Shown: piece by piece, positions 10,056 through 19,201 of the stretch | Layout: each line of letters begins with the position of its first letter | Numbering within the stretch: the stretch's first letter is position 1 | The notes under the pieces: model-generated | What the model was told of the DNA's origin: nothing | What the model saw: the letters and a program-made list of their open reading frames with translations, nothing else | Databases searched by the model: none | DNA from: Psychrobacter sp. APC 3426 | GTDB lineage: Bacteria; Pseudomonadota; Gammaproteobacteria; Pseudomonadales; Moraxellaceae | DNA length: 64,000 bases | NCBI RefSeq assembly: GCF_030408035.1 | Contig: NZ_JASDCF010000002.1 | Location: 62,001 to 126,000 of the forward strand | Direction: 5' to 3' | Translations under genes and position numbers: made by a program

Positions 10056-11186
10056 ATGGATCTTTCACTCTTATATTACGGCGCACAGTGGCTAGCAGGA
10101 TTCATCGCATTTGTAACGATTTGGGGTTGGATACCGCTTGATAACTGGTGGGTGCGTGGTGTTGAATTTCCACGTATTCAAATAATGGTACTAGGCGTTA
10201 TAGCTTGGATTGGTATGTTGGTATTTTGGCCAAACTGGGAGCTAGGGCAGTGGCTACTATTTATCGTACTAAGTATCACCTTAGCATTTCAACTTAGAAT
10301 GGTACTGCCCTATACCAAACTATGGAAAAAAGAAGTCCAACAAGCAAAAGTTAAGCTGGAAGGTGAAGCTCATCAAATAAAAATCATGGTCTCCAACGTT
10401 CTGACCCCTAACGATGAAACCCAAAAATTGGTTGATTTGGTCAAACAAAGGCAGCCTGATATTTTGATCACTCTAGAAAGTGATGAGAAATGGGAAAAGG
10501 CGTTGCATCAAGTCGAGCCAGATTATCCATATACGGTAAAAGTGCCGCTGGATAATCTCTATGGTATGCATCTGTATTCTAAGCTTGAGTTGATAGACCC
10601 TGAAGTTAAGTACCTAATGATAGATGATATACCGTCTATTCATACGCAGATGCGCCTGCAAAGTGGGCGCGTTATTTGGTTGTATTGCTTGCACCCGATG
10701 CCGCCAAGTCCAACGGAAGCAGACAAGTCAACCACGCGTGATGCTGAACTACTGATGGTGGGCAAGCATATCAAAGAGAATGATCAAACCGCCATATTAG
10801 CCGGTGATCTCAACGACGTTGCATGGTCAAAGACGACACGCCGCTTTCAACGCATCTCAGGACTATTAGATCCGCGCATCGGTCGCCACTTTATAAATAC
10901 TTTCCATGTTAAATATCCGTTTTTGCGTTGGGCATTAGATCATATTTTCCATAGTGCTTGCTTTACGGTCGTTGATATTCAACGTATGCCTTCTGTTGGC
11001 TCTGATCACTTCCCAGTGATGACGACTTTGCAATACGAGCCTGAGGAAGCAAGCCAGCAAGAGCAAAACGCACCGACCGCAGAAGCAGACGATATTAAAG
11101 AGACCGATAACAAAATAGAAGAAGGTAAAAAAGAGGGTGAAAAAGTATCTAAGGAGCACGCTGAGGAGCAGCGCACCGCAGACTGA
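10056..11186 (+). CDS. Membrane-anchored endonuclease/exonuclease/phosphatase-family protein
   Basis: The protein (376 residues) begins with three likely membrane helices (about residues 5-25, 42-62 and 66-86), then an EEP-fold domain of the YafD-like kind. EEP enzymes hydrolyse phosphoester bonds in nucleic acids, inositol phosphates or phospholipids using a divalent metal. Visible active-site motifs are the first strand KIMVSNVLTPN, the metal/acid motif LAGDLNDVAW, LDHIFHS, and the C-terminal catalytic SDHFPV (His318). A tail of about 45 residues is extremely rich in Glu, Lys and Asp. The topology puts the catalytic domain on one face of the inner membrane; which face cannot be told. The substrate is unknown. 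Confidence 0.85.
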   Translation: MDLSLLYYGAQWLAGFIAFVTIWGWIPLDNWWVRGVEFPRIQIMVLGVIAWIGMLVFWPNWELGQWLLFIVLSITLAFQLRMVLPYTKLWKKEVQQAKVKLEGEAHQIKIMVSNVLTPNDETQKLVDLVKQRQPDILITLESDEKWEKALHQVEPDYPYTVKVPLDNLYGMHLYSKLELIDPEVKYLMIDDIPSIHTQMRLQSGRVIWLYCLHPMPPSPTEADKSTTRDAELLMVGKHIKENDQTAILAGDLNDVAWSKTTRRFQRISGLLDPRIGRHFINTFHVKYPFLRWALDHIFHSACFTVVDIQRMPSVGSDHFPVMTTLQYEPEEASQQEQNAPTAEADDIKETDNKIEEGKKEGEKVSKEHAEEQRTAD

Positions 11187-11234
11187 TGCTGCTCATCATG
11201 ATGCTGTAAATGTGCTATCAAATACCCAGTGCGG

Positions 11235-11254
11235 ACGTAAGCATATGCTTACGT
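11235..11254. repeat. 20-base perfect palindrome
   Basis: ACGTAAGCATATGCTTACGT reads identically on both strands. It lies 48 bases after the EEP-family stop with no T-run following, so it fits a dimeric protein-binding site better than a terminator. Confidence 0.7.
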
Positions 11255-11450
11255 TAAATAAGGTCTTTAGCCTCTAGTCGCATTAAGTTGATTGCCCTAC
11301 AATACAACCATCAACACAAGGATACGCAAGGATGCAGTGTTGAGACAGTATCAATAAAAGCACAGGTCAGCCCGCTGTCTTATAGATGACTGTTTATGAC
11401 TTAGGATAAGTCAGCACGGAAGAGATAATAACAACAATATGAAACGCCAT

Positions 11451-11485
11451 AGCCCTGAACCAATCGCCCTAGGTTCGGGGCTTTT
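11451..11485 (+). terminator. Rightward terminator candidate
   Basis: AGCCCTGAACC (11451-11461) pairs with GGTTCGGGGCT (11472-11482), with one G-T wobble, followed by a T-rich stretch. It is 264 bases past the EEP-family stop, so it ends either a long 3' untranslated region or a separate small transcript. The 480-base spacer 11187-11666 otherwise shows only the palindrome at 11235 and the terminator at 11588. Confidence 0.7.
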
Positions 11486-11587
11486 CTTTGCTTGTAGGTT
11501 TTTAATTTTCAAACTGAACAGCTAAAGATAGAGAAAAGACAATGACTCTGTAGAGTAAATGAAATAATCTATATTCTTTAGCATTAG

Positions 11588-11620
11588 AAAAAGGGTACAC
11601 GCATTGGCATGTACCCTTTT
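11588..11620. terminator. Terminator downstream of surA
   Basis: AAAAGGGTACA (11589-11599) pairs perfectly with TGTACCCTTTT (11610-11620). Read leftward it has a T-run and stands 46 bases past the surA stop. It can also act rightward. Confidence 0.88.
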
Positions 11621-11666
11621 CAACAAAAAATATCAGACTTAATGAGCGGACTCACGTCTCAACAAA

Positions 11667-13073
11667 CTATCCAAGTACCTGGATGTAAGCACCAGCACGT
11701 AGCTCTTGTAACCAGTCTTCTTTGGCTTGCGGCGCTAGGCGTTGATATAGTGCTTGGCGAGCCATATTGCGGCGATACTGATCACTGACATCCTGTTGAC
11801 GTTTGCCATCGACCTTAAGAATATGCCAACCAAACTGAGTCTTAAAGGGGGCAGAGTAATCACCAACGGCTGTGTTTTTCATCATGGCCTCAAATGGACC
11901 AATCATATCCTCTTCGCTGACCCAATCAAGATCGCCACCGCGCCCAGCAGAGCCTGGATCATCTGAATAGGTTGAGGCTAGAGCGGCGAAGTCAGCACCG
12001 CTACGCAACTGCTCATACAAGTCATTAATTTTTTGTTCAGCAAGGGCGTCAGTCTGTAGCTCATCGACTTTGACTAGGATATGACGAGTATGCCACTGCG
12101 GTATCAGCATAGTATCGCTGGCTTTTTTATCAGCCAACTTGATGATATCAATGCCTTCTGGTGTGATTAAAGGTGCGCTTACTGCACCGACATCTAGCTT
12201 GGTAATTTCAGTCGATAGTTCGGTAGGTAGAGAGGCTGCTTTATGAAAGCCCATATCACCACCTTGTAGCGGGATAGCATAGCTGCCTTGGCTAGCCGCA
12301 ATTGCTTCATCGACATTTACATTGGGTGTAAGCAGACGAGTACGCAATGCTTGTGCGACCTTTAATGCTTCTTCGCGCTGGTCTTCTGACAGTCGGCTAT
12401 AATCATCCATGTAGGGCACGCGTACATGAATCGTTTGATACTCGCTTTGGTTTAGACGCTTGGCTTCTGGTGATGCCAAAAATGCATCAATGTCCTGCTC
12501 GCTAATGCGCACACGGCTACTGATTTGGCGTTGCTGTAATGCCTGAATAGCAGCGTCTTCAATCAATTGAGCGCGCAGTGTGGCATAGCTGCCAGGTTGT
12601 GCAGCATCTAGGCGTTGCTGCAGTGCTGATACACTACTCAGACCTTCCGCTTGTGCGATTTGGTCAAGGCGTTGATTGATAGCGGCTTCATCAGGGTTTA
12701 GACCGATACGCTGGACCATGGATAATTGCAACTCACGTAAGATGAGGGCATTTAGTACTTCAGACTGCAGCTGTGCTGAGTTGGCAATAGGCTCGCCTGC
12801 CGCTTGTGCGCGTGCTTGGGTTTGCGTGATTGCATCAACCAACTCGCTTTTGAGGATAGCGTTTTCGTTGACCAAAGCAATGATGCCGTCGGTACTATTG
12901 GCTGGCGTCAAACGATTGACGTTGCTTTTTTCAGCAGCACTTGCTTGTTCTTGAGACGCTGGTGCTGATGCAGCGTTAACGGTGGCAGCATGGGCGCTCA
13001 ATGTAAACGCAAGGCTGGCACTCATAGATAGCAGTACCGCGCGGCTGGTCTGACGTAAAGAAAAAAATCTCAT
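11667..13073 (-). CDS. surA: Periplasmic chaperone and peptidylprolyl isomerase SurA
   Basis: SurA escorts unfolded outer-membrane proteins, including LptD, across the periplasm to the BAM complex. From the chosen start it has 468 residues: a Sec signal peptide ending at SAHA, an N-terminal chaperone domain (DGIIALVNENAILKSEL), two parvulin domains and a short C-terminal helix (WLQELRAGAYIQVLG). The second parvulin domain is clear (RHILVKVDE ... GGDLDWVSEEDM ... FGWHILKVDG). The frame is open 18 codons further upstream, but GAGGAG just before the ATG at 13073 and the compact signal peptide MRFFSLRQTSR favour that start. It lies downstream of lptD on the same strand, the conserved lptD-surA order. 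Confidence 0.95.
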   Translation of the reverse strand: MRFFSLRQTSRAVLLSMSASLAFTLSAHAATVNAASAPASQEQASAAEKSNVNRLTPANSTDGIIALVNENAILKSELVDAITQTQARAQAAGEPIANSAQLQSEVLNALILRELQLSMVQRIGLNPDEAAINQRLDQIAQAEGLSSVSALQQRLDAAQPGSYATLRAQLIEDAAIQALQQRQISSRVRISEQDIDAFLASPEAKRLNQSEYQTIHVRVPYMDDYSRLSEDQREEALKVAQALRTRLLTPNVNVDEAIAASQGSYAIPLQGGDMGFHKAASLPTELSTEITKLDVGAVSAPLITPEGIDIIKLADKKASDTMLIPQWHTRHILVKVDELQTDALAEQKINDLYEQLRSGADFAALASTYSDDPGSAGRGGDLDWVSEEDMIGPFEAMMKNTAVGDYSAPFKTQFGWHILKVDGKRQQDVSDQYRRNMARQALYQRLAPQAKEDWLQELRAGAYIQVLG

Positions 13074-13297
13074 GATGCTCCTCATCAATGTCATCGCATC
13101 GGATGGTAGTCGGTTAACTCTACCCAATACACTTAATAATCAAATAGTAGACAGGGTTGTCCATAATAGGGTTAGAAATATTGTTCTACAAATACTGGGT
13201 TATAAATATCGATGCAATTCGATATCAGTACAGCTCAATATAATTATAAACTTGGCTTTAAATTATTCTTAGCGATTTGCTAGGATATGAAAGCAGT

Positions 13298-16200
13298 TTA
13301 GTCTTTCCACGCAGTTTGTACCGGTTCAAAGCCCAATATTTTATCAGAGAGCAATCGTGTCAAGCGGCTGCTACCACTACCAAGTCCGTTCAGTCTGATT
13401 TCTGCCATAATCGCTTGGGTCGGTTTGTCTTTGACGTTTAGGTCATTATAGTAACGACGGCCATAAACTGCAAAACCAAAACAGCAATCTTCGTAATCAA
13501 CACCAATTAAAGAGTCGAGCATTTTATCACGATTGTAGTCGTATTGACCTTGAGCCAATACTCGCCAGCTATTATTAATAGGGAAGACTGCTGACGCGGT
13601 AAATGCAGACAATGGTAACTGATTGGTATTTTCATCACGCTGACGCTTCACAAATCCCACGTTAAACAAGCTGTTGTCTGATGGCTGATAACGCAGCTCA
13701 GTCGTCACAAAGTTTAAGTCATAATCATTGGTCAGCGCACCACTGACATCAACCCAAAAGTTATTGTACGGCTGCGTACTGGTATTCCAAACCATCCCCG
13801 AAGAAGAAGAAGTAAAGACAGGCTGCTCATCGTCAAGCGTGACACGGCCATTATCGATATAAAACTGCTCTGCAATGCTACCATCAAAACGTGTCACACC
13901 CGTTGCGTCGATGTAACGATAGTTGATACCAGGAGTGATAGCATGCAAGTCTTGCAAACGATCATGTCCTAAGAACCAGCTGTCAGAAAACAACTGCTCA
14001 TAGTTGATAGAAGCAATACGGGTATTAAAGTTAGGAATATCGTTTTGATCTTCAAAAGGCGAATAGGTGTACTTCAAACGCGGGCTCAATAAGCGATAGC
14101 CACCTAGGGTATCGTCAAACGCACCAAAAGGTGAGCCTGCTTGATAAAAGTTCAGCCCAGCATCGATACTCGCTTGCGGTACAAATACCGACTGACTGCC
14201 ATCTTCTTCACTCAGCTGATTGTCTGCTAGGCTGTCTTCATCGTAGGAGGTATAAAGATGCTGCAAGCTAAGTTTAGGCTTAATATAACCCCAAGACTTC
14301 TCTATTGGATAGCCAGCACTGAGTTTGTTATAAATACGCGCGCCACTTTTTTCATTTTCAGAGCCATCATCGATGGATTTTTTGAAATACGCTGAGTCAT
14401 GGACGCCGGTGATATCAAAGCGCTCTGCCCATGGCAAACGATAATCCAGTGTGAGTTGTGGCAATCGTGAATAAGGTTTGTCTTTATCTTCTAATGGTTG
14501 CCCGTTGTCGGTAAAGGCATTGAGCGTTTGAAACGTTTCGACCTTTAGCTCGCCATTGACGTAGTCATTATAATAGTTGACGCGCGCACGGCGTGGCAGG
14601 TTTATTGTATTGTCCGACAAGCCTAGGGTATCAAAGTCATTCAGGTAATCTGCATCTGATACATAACTGTATTTAGCATCACCGCTTAAGCGCGGAATGC
14701 TACTAGATGACCAGTAATGGTCATAGAAAAAACTGCTGCGGTCTTCGTCATCATACTCTCTATCACTAGGTAAGTATGAGCCGTTAAAAATACCTTCACC
14801 GTAGTTTTCGGTCAAATAGCGAAACTCACCTGAGAGCATAGGATTACGGTCAGTATAAACGTGAGTGTTGAGCGTCGCATCGTAATTGGGTGCCAAATTA
14901 AAATAGTAGGGCACATCAATCTCAAGACCACTCTCACTACTGATACGGGCACTCGGTAATAAAAACCCACTACTGCGGCGATCATCAATCGGGAAGTTAA
15001 AATAAGGCAAGTAAAACACCGGTACATCAGCGATTCGGAAGGTGGTATTGTAAGCTTCACCTCGCCCCGTATCGGTATCTAGGTCAATGCTTTTGGCATC
15101 AAATTGCCATTTTCGATTGGTTGGTGGACAAGTGCTGAACATGACCTCGTCCAACTCATATTGTGTATCGTTGGGTCTATTCAAGCGTTTTGCATAGCCG
15201 TGAGCTTGCAGATCTACACTGGCAAAAGCAACATCACTGGCGGTTGATTGTCCAGTTTCGGTGTTGTAGTTTAGGCTATCCGCGACGCCGATTAGGCCAC
15301 CTTGTGATGCTTTATCAACAAAGTTGGCTTGGTCATTACTTAACGAGCGATTTGGCGTGTTGCTGTTTTGTCTACGGTTGTTTTGAACGCCGCTACGCGC
15401 AAACTGCTCACCTGTCGCTTGATCAGTAAACATGACTTTACCCTGAGCGGCAGCCACACCCGTGCTCAAATCCAACAAAACCTTGTCAGCTTCGATATGC
15501 TGCGTGCCCTGATTGATAATGACATTGCCTGACAGCTCAGCATAGTCGACATTGTCATAATAACCATAGTCCGACTCTGAAAACAGCGGCGCTTGATGAT
15601 TGGGGATGCCATTAAGATTAGGCGCTGCTTGCCCGTTAACACTACCAGCTTCATTGACCGCACGTTGATAATTGGGATTACCTTTGGGGTATACCCATTG
15701 ACCCTCACAGCGTTGCGCACTATCTACTGCATTAGGCAATAATTTTAAATCTCTACCGACCTTTGGAATGGTTTGTGCGGTAGGCGCGAGCGTGTTTTGA
15801 AGGTGGTCTTGGTTAGAGCCTGATTGGTTAGCATTCAATTGTGCAGAACTATTAACATGCTCTTTTGCTTGCACCTCAGTCTCTGGGGTCAGCTCATAAA
15901 ACTCTGCCAAGCGCATCAAGCTGTCTTGAATACTCTCATCACTCACATCTGTCTTAGTAGTTGCTTGCGTAGATACTGGTGTGATGGTTTCACTGACTCG
16001 TGCATCATTGTCGTTCTGATTGTCATTAATGGCAGTAATGTCTAAAGGACGATTATCGAAGACTTCATTGTCAAAAGCAGCACTGTTGTCAAAAGCAGCA
16101 TCGTTTAACTCAGTATTATCCCTTTCTGTAGCATTGACTAGAGAAGCATTGTTAGACTCAGTGGTGGCTAAGACTTTTTGGTATGGCTTATTATTAGCAT

Positions 16201-16450
16201 GAGTCGTTGGGTAAGTATTGTTTTGATAGCTGATATCATTATTAGTGCGCTCTGGATTGATGTGGCTACTAGCGTTGACATCATTTGCGACATCAGAGAC
16301 ATAGCTGCTCGTAGCATCATTTAGCAATGGCTCAACGGTTTGTGTCTCTGACTCGGTGAGTGCAGCACTGACCGCTAGGCTCGAGAAGCCTAGGGCACCA
16401 AATAGTATCAAACGGATGCTTTGGTAAAGCGGAGAATATAACAAGGGCAC
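13298..16450 (-). CDS. lptD: LPS-assembly protein LptD, with long N-terminal extension
   Basis: LptD is the outer-membrane barrel that, plugged by LptE, inserts lipopolysaccharide into the outer leaflet. The 1050 residues exceed the roughly 780 of E. coli. A signal peptide (about 1-29, GFSSLAVSA) is followed by about 215 residues rich in Asn, Asp, Ser and Thr. Cys248 (QRCEGQWVY) comes next, then the OstA-like jellyroll domain from about residue 300 (ELSGNVIINQGTQHIEADKV), Cys441 in FSTCPP, and the barrel. Cys989 and Cys990 are adjacent (YEDCCFGFAVY). These four cysteines match the 1-3 and 2-4 disulfides of E. coli LptD, so the protein should be functional. The start is a GTG; no ATG is available nearby. 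It is divergent from amgK-murU and upstream of surA. Confidence 0.95.
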   Translation of the reverse strand: MPLLYSPLYQSIRLILFGALGFSSLAVSAALTESETQTVEPLLNDATSSYVSDVANDVNASSHINPERTNNDISYQNNTYPTTHANNKPYQKVLATTESNNASLVNATERDNTELNDAAFDNSAAFDNEVFDNRPLDITAINDNQNDNDARVSETITPVSTQATTKTDVSDESIQDSLMRLAEFYELTPETEVQAKEHVNSSAQLNANQSGSNQDHLQNTLAPTAQTIPKVGRDLKLLPNAVDSAQRCEGQWVYPKGNPNYQRAVNEAGSVNGQAAPNLNGIPNHQAPLFSESDYGYYDNVDYAELSGNVIINQGTQHIEADKVLLDLSTGVAAAQGKVMFTDQATGEQFARSGVQNNRRQNSNTPNRSLSNDQANFVDKASQGGLIGVADSLNYNTETGQSTASDVAFASVDLQAHGYAKRLNRPNDTQYELDEVMFSTCPPTNRKWQFDAKSIDLDTDTGRGEAYNTTFRIADVPVFYLPYFNFPIDDRRSSGFLLPSARISSESGLEIDVPYYFNLAPNYDATLNTHVYTDRNPMLSGEFRYLTENYGEGIFNGSYLPSDREYDDEDRSSFFYDHYWSSSSIPRLSGDAKYSYVSDADYLNDFDTLGLSDNTINLPRRARVNYYNDYVNGELKVETFQTLNAFTDNGQPLEDKDKPYSRLPQLTLDYRLPWAERFDITGVHDSAYFKKSIDDGSENEKSGARIYNKLSAGYPIEKSWGYIKPKLSLQHLYTSYDEDSLADNQLSEEDGSQSVFVPQASIDAGLNFYQAGSPFGAFDDTLGGYRLLSPRLKYTYSPFEDQNDIPNFNTRIASINYEQLFSDSWFLGHDRLQDLHAITPGINYRYIDATGVTRFDGSIAEQFYIDNGRVTLDDEQPVFTSSSSGMVWNTSTQPYNNFWVDVSGALTNDYDLNFVTTELRYQPSDNSLFNVGFVKRQRDENTNQLPLSAFTASAVFPINNSWRVLAQGQYDYNRDKMLDSLIGVDYEDCCFGFAVYGRRYYNDLNVKDKPTQAIMAEIRLNGLGSGSSRLTRLLSDKILGFEPVQTAWKD

Positions 16451-16823
16451 ACCTATGATTGCAGAGCCAATTGGATTGCGATACTGAGTTTAGCAGTCGT
16501 ATTATTTTACTGTATATAGCAATAGATATACGCCTAAAGACTCACTAATTGATAATATAATCTCAAGAATTCGGCTGTTTTACATATAATGACGACTAAT
16601 CATAGTCAAAAAAAACCAAATCAGCTACACTATTTACCAAATTTTATAATATGGCCACGCCATTTCTGTATCCATGGCAAGCACTAAGTGCCAAACCTAA
16701 ATGTCAAAAGACATATCAAAGCATTTATGACAGCAGCTGTGATGGATAGAGATGTCACTATTTTAGCAAGGTTTTGTCAGACTTATCACTACTTTAGTTG
16801 TTTAGACTGATATTTAACCTTTT
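16451..16823. other. Divergent promoter region between lptD and amgK
   Basis: This 373-base AT-rich spacer must hold promoters for lptD (leftward) and amgK-murU (rightward). I see no gene, strong inverted repeat or convincing -35/-10 pair in it. Confidence 0.5.
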
Positions 16824-17936
16824 ATGACTGACAAAACAATTTTAGAGAATACTATGACCGAATCGCATATAAACAGCCGTCAACAGCAATTAGAGAGCTG
16901 GCTGCAGCAAGTATTTGCAGAGCAAGCATTTACCCTTGATAGCTTGCCTGGTGACGCCAGTGCCCGCCAATATCATCGTATTCAATTGTCAGAAGCTGAT
17001 AACTCGGAGGTTGCGCGCTATATTGTCATGGATTCAGCTGACGAACAAGATGCCATGCGCCAGTTTATCAATGTGGCCAAACTGATGGCACCAGCGATTA
17101 ACGTGCCGACGCTGGTCGCACAAGATATAGAAAAAGGCTTTTTGGTTTTGCAAGACTTTGGGGCGGTGGAGTTTGCCCATTTGCTTGTCCATGCAACGCC
17201 TGCACAGATTGATGAGCACTATCAGCTAGCAATGCAGACATTGACCGCACTACAAACTGTCCCAGTTGAGACGGCACAGTCTCAACACCAGCTGCCAGAT
17301 TATGATGTCGAGTTATTAAATCGTGAGATGGATTTATTTAGCGATTGGTTTATACCTTATATCGGTGTCGAGCTTGATAACGCGCTATGGAGTGATTTAA
17401 AAGCAGCATTAATCAAAGAGATATTGCAGCAGCCGCAGGTCATCGTTCATCGTGATTATCACAGCCGCAATCTGATGCAAGACCAAGCCGACCACTCGCG
17501 CTTAGGCGTGATTGATTTTCAAGATGCTGTGATTGGTTCTTATACTTATGACTTGGTGTCGTTAGTGCGTGATGCTTATGTGGAATGGCCAGAGAGCCAA
17601 GTGTCGGCATGGGTTAATGCGTTTTGGCAGTTGCAAAAGCAGGCCGGCCTGACCACGGCAGACAGTATAGAGCAGCTCGAAAACGATATGAATGTCATGG
17701 GCGTACAGCGACATCTAAAAGTGTTGGGTATTTTTGTGCGCTTATCGCAGCGCGATGGCAAAGACCGCTATCTGGCTGATATCCCTAAGGTCATGCGCGA
17801 CTTGATGTACGAGCTGGAATGGTTAGAGGTACAGGGTAGTCATGGCATGCAGCAAGTGGTTGCTTCTTTTAATGAGTATTTAAGAGAGACGATATTGCCA
17901 GCTTATCAGAGTAAGTTTGTACAGCAATATATTTAG
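16824..17936 (+). CDS. amgK: N-acetylmuramate/N-acetylglucosamine 1-kinase AmgK
   Basis: AmgK phosphorylates the anomeric hydroxyl of MurNAc (and GlcNAc) released by cell-wall turnover, feeding UDP-MurNAc recycling that bypasses de novo MurA/MurB. The 370-residue protein has the aminoglycoside-phosphotransferase fold: a nucleotide lobe with FLVLQDFGAVEF, the catalytic loop VHRDYHSRNLM and the metal-binding GVIDFQDAVIGS. murU follows 117 bases later and lptD lies upstream in the opposite direction. The amgK-murU-lptD association is known in Pseudomonas and supports the assignment. The ATG at 16854 (MTESHINSRQ), with AGAGA before it, is an alternative start and may be the real one. Confidence 0.92.
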   Translation: MTDKTILENTMTESHINSRQQQLESWLQQVFAEQAFTLDSLPGDASARQYHRIQLSEADNSEVARYIVMDSADEQDAMRQFINVAKLMAPAINVPTLVAQDIEKGFLVLQDFGAVEFAHLLVHATPAQIDEHYQLAMQTLTALQTVPVETAQSQHQLPDYDVELLNREMDLFSDWFIPYIGVELDNALWSDLKAALIKEILQQPQVIVHRDYHSRNLMQDQADHSRLGVIDFQDAVIGSYTYDLVSLVRDAYVEWPESQVSAWVNAFWQLQKQAGLTTADSIEQLENDMNVMGVQRHLKVLGIFVRLSQRDGKDRYLADIPKVMRDLMYELEWLEVQGSHGMQQVVASFNEYLRETILPAYQSKFVQQYI

Positions 17937-18053
17937 GCTGCGTTACTGGCGAGTGTCGTGCGACGCCAGTGCTTATCTGATATGTTACGTTGAAACATCA
18001 ATAGATTTGACCCTGGATTTTGAATTCAATAAAAATAAGACAAAGGAGCGCAC

Positions 18054-18797
18054 ATGTCTGAGAGTAACCGAGCAATGATTACCCAAGCAATGATTTTGGC
18101 TGCTGGCAAGGGTACCCGTTTGCGTCCGTTAACACTTGAGACGCCCAAGCCTTTAGTAGAGGTGGGTGGACAGCCGCTTATCGTTTGGCATATCAAGGCG
18201 TTAAAAGCAGCTGGCATTAAAGATATTACCATTAATGCGTCATGGCTGGCTGATAAGCTGATGGACACATTGGGTGATGGTGCGCAATATGGCGTCACCC
18301 TTCATTGGTCAGTTGAAGAGGATGAGCCTTTAGAGACCGCTGGTGGTATTTTTCAGGCATTACAATCAGGCAAGCTTCGAGATGAGCCTTTTATCTTAGT
18401 CAACTCGGACGTATGGACGACCTATGATTTTACTCAGCTACAAGAGTATGAGCTGGGTGCCGACCAGCGTGCTCATCTATTATTGATAGATAATCCAGAT
18501 CATAATGATGGTGGTGACTTTGCGATTAATAACGGTTTGGCGAGTGAACAGCCCATTGGTGATGCAGATAAATATACTTTTGCAGGTATCAGTGTAATGT
18601 CGCCACAGTTGGTTGAAGGGCTGGCATCAGGTCAGCCAGCAGCGCTTGCACCACTCCTCAAGCAAGCCATGATAAAGTTTCAAATCACCGCTGAAGTGAT
18701 TAAAGACAACTGGATAGATGTCGGTACGCCTGAGCGCTTGACGCAAGTCAATGAGTTTATTGACAGCAAGGGTGTTGATAACCATAAAGGCGCCTAG
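18054..18797 (+). CDS. murU: N-acetylmuramate alpha-1-phosphate uridylyltransferase MurU
   Basis: MurU joins UTP and MurNAc 1-phosphate to give UDP-MurNAc, completing the recycling route begun by AmgK. The 247 residues form a sugar-nucleotidyltransferase fold. The N-terminal signature MILAAGKGTRLRPLT, the lysine in TPKPLVEVGG, the metal aspartate in VNSDVWT and the late WIDVGTPERL are all visible. AAAGGAG stands before the ATG. It probably shares a transcript with amgK and is closed by the terminator at 18889. Confidence 0.94.
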   Translation: MSESNRAMITQAMILAAGKGTRLRPLTLETPKPLVEVGGQPLIVWHIKALKAAGIKDITINASWLADKLMDTLGDGAQYGVTLHWSVEEDEPLETAGGIFQALQSGKLRDEPFILVNSDVWTTYDFTQLQEYELGADQRAHLLLIDNPDHNDGGDFAINNGLASEQPIGDADKYTFAGISVMSPQLVEGLASGQPAALAPLLKQAMIKFQITAEVIKDNWIDVGTPERLTQVNEFIDSKGVDNHKGA

Positions 18798-18888
18798 ATT
18801 AAAGTGCTTAAATTAAGATGGTTTGATTTGGTGAGTGTTAGCCCATCTAAATGACTATCCATTGAATCTCTAGTAAGTAGTCGCAAAC

Positions 18889-18923
18889 GAAAAAGCAGCG
18901 CCGATCATCGACGCTGCTTTTTT
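18889..18923. terminator. Shared terminator of murU and the cio operon
   Basis: GCAGCG (18895-18900) pairs with CGCTGC (18912-18917), and an inner CGAT/ATCG pair extends the stem. The left flank is A-rich and the right flank T-rich, so it can end the rightward murU and the leftward oxidase transcripts, which converge here. Confidence 0.87.
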
Positions 18924-18960
18924 ATGTCAGATAGTAATTAATCAGTGGGGTAGGTTTATA

Positions 18961-19077
18961 TTAAACACCCATGGCCAGTTTGATTAACTGGGCAATCGTA
19001 AAAATAACCAAAAACCCTGCTATATATAAGCCAATGAACCATGCCCATTGTGATTGTTTCTTGCTGAGCTTTTTCAT
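18961..19077 (-). CDS. DUF2474-type small membrane protein, probable bd-oxidase accessory subunit
   Basis: This 38-residue frame is easy to miss. It starts MKKLSKKQSQWAWF and holds a single membrane helix (WFIGLYIAGFLVIFTIAQL), with a basic N-terminus expected in the cytoplasm. A near-perfect AGGAGG ribosome binding site precedes the ATG. The pattern of basic start, W-x-W-F-I-G and one helix resembles DUF2474 proteins, found after CIO-type cytochrome bd genes and comparable in role to CydX, which stabilises the oxidase. It lies 124 bases after cioB on the same strand and before the shared terminator, so it is probably the third gene of that operon. The family call rests on memory of the pattern, not a search. 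Confidence 0.82.
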   Translation of the reverse strand: MKKLSKKQSQWAWFIGLYIAGFLVIFTIAQLIKLAMGV

Positions 19078-19201
19078 GCTCGCCTCCTACTTGCGTGTTA
19101 GTACGACTTCTATCTTAAGTCAAGCTAGACACCGCTAAACCAAGCATAGCAACTACCACTACTTACAGCAGTCGCTATTAACTTTTATCCATTTTTGATG
19201 A

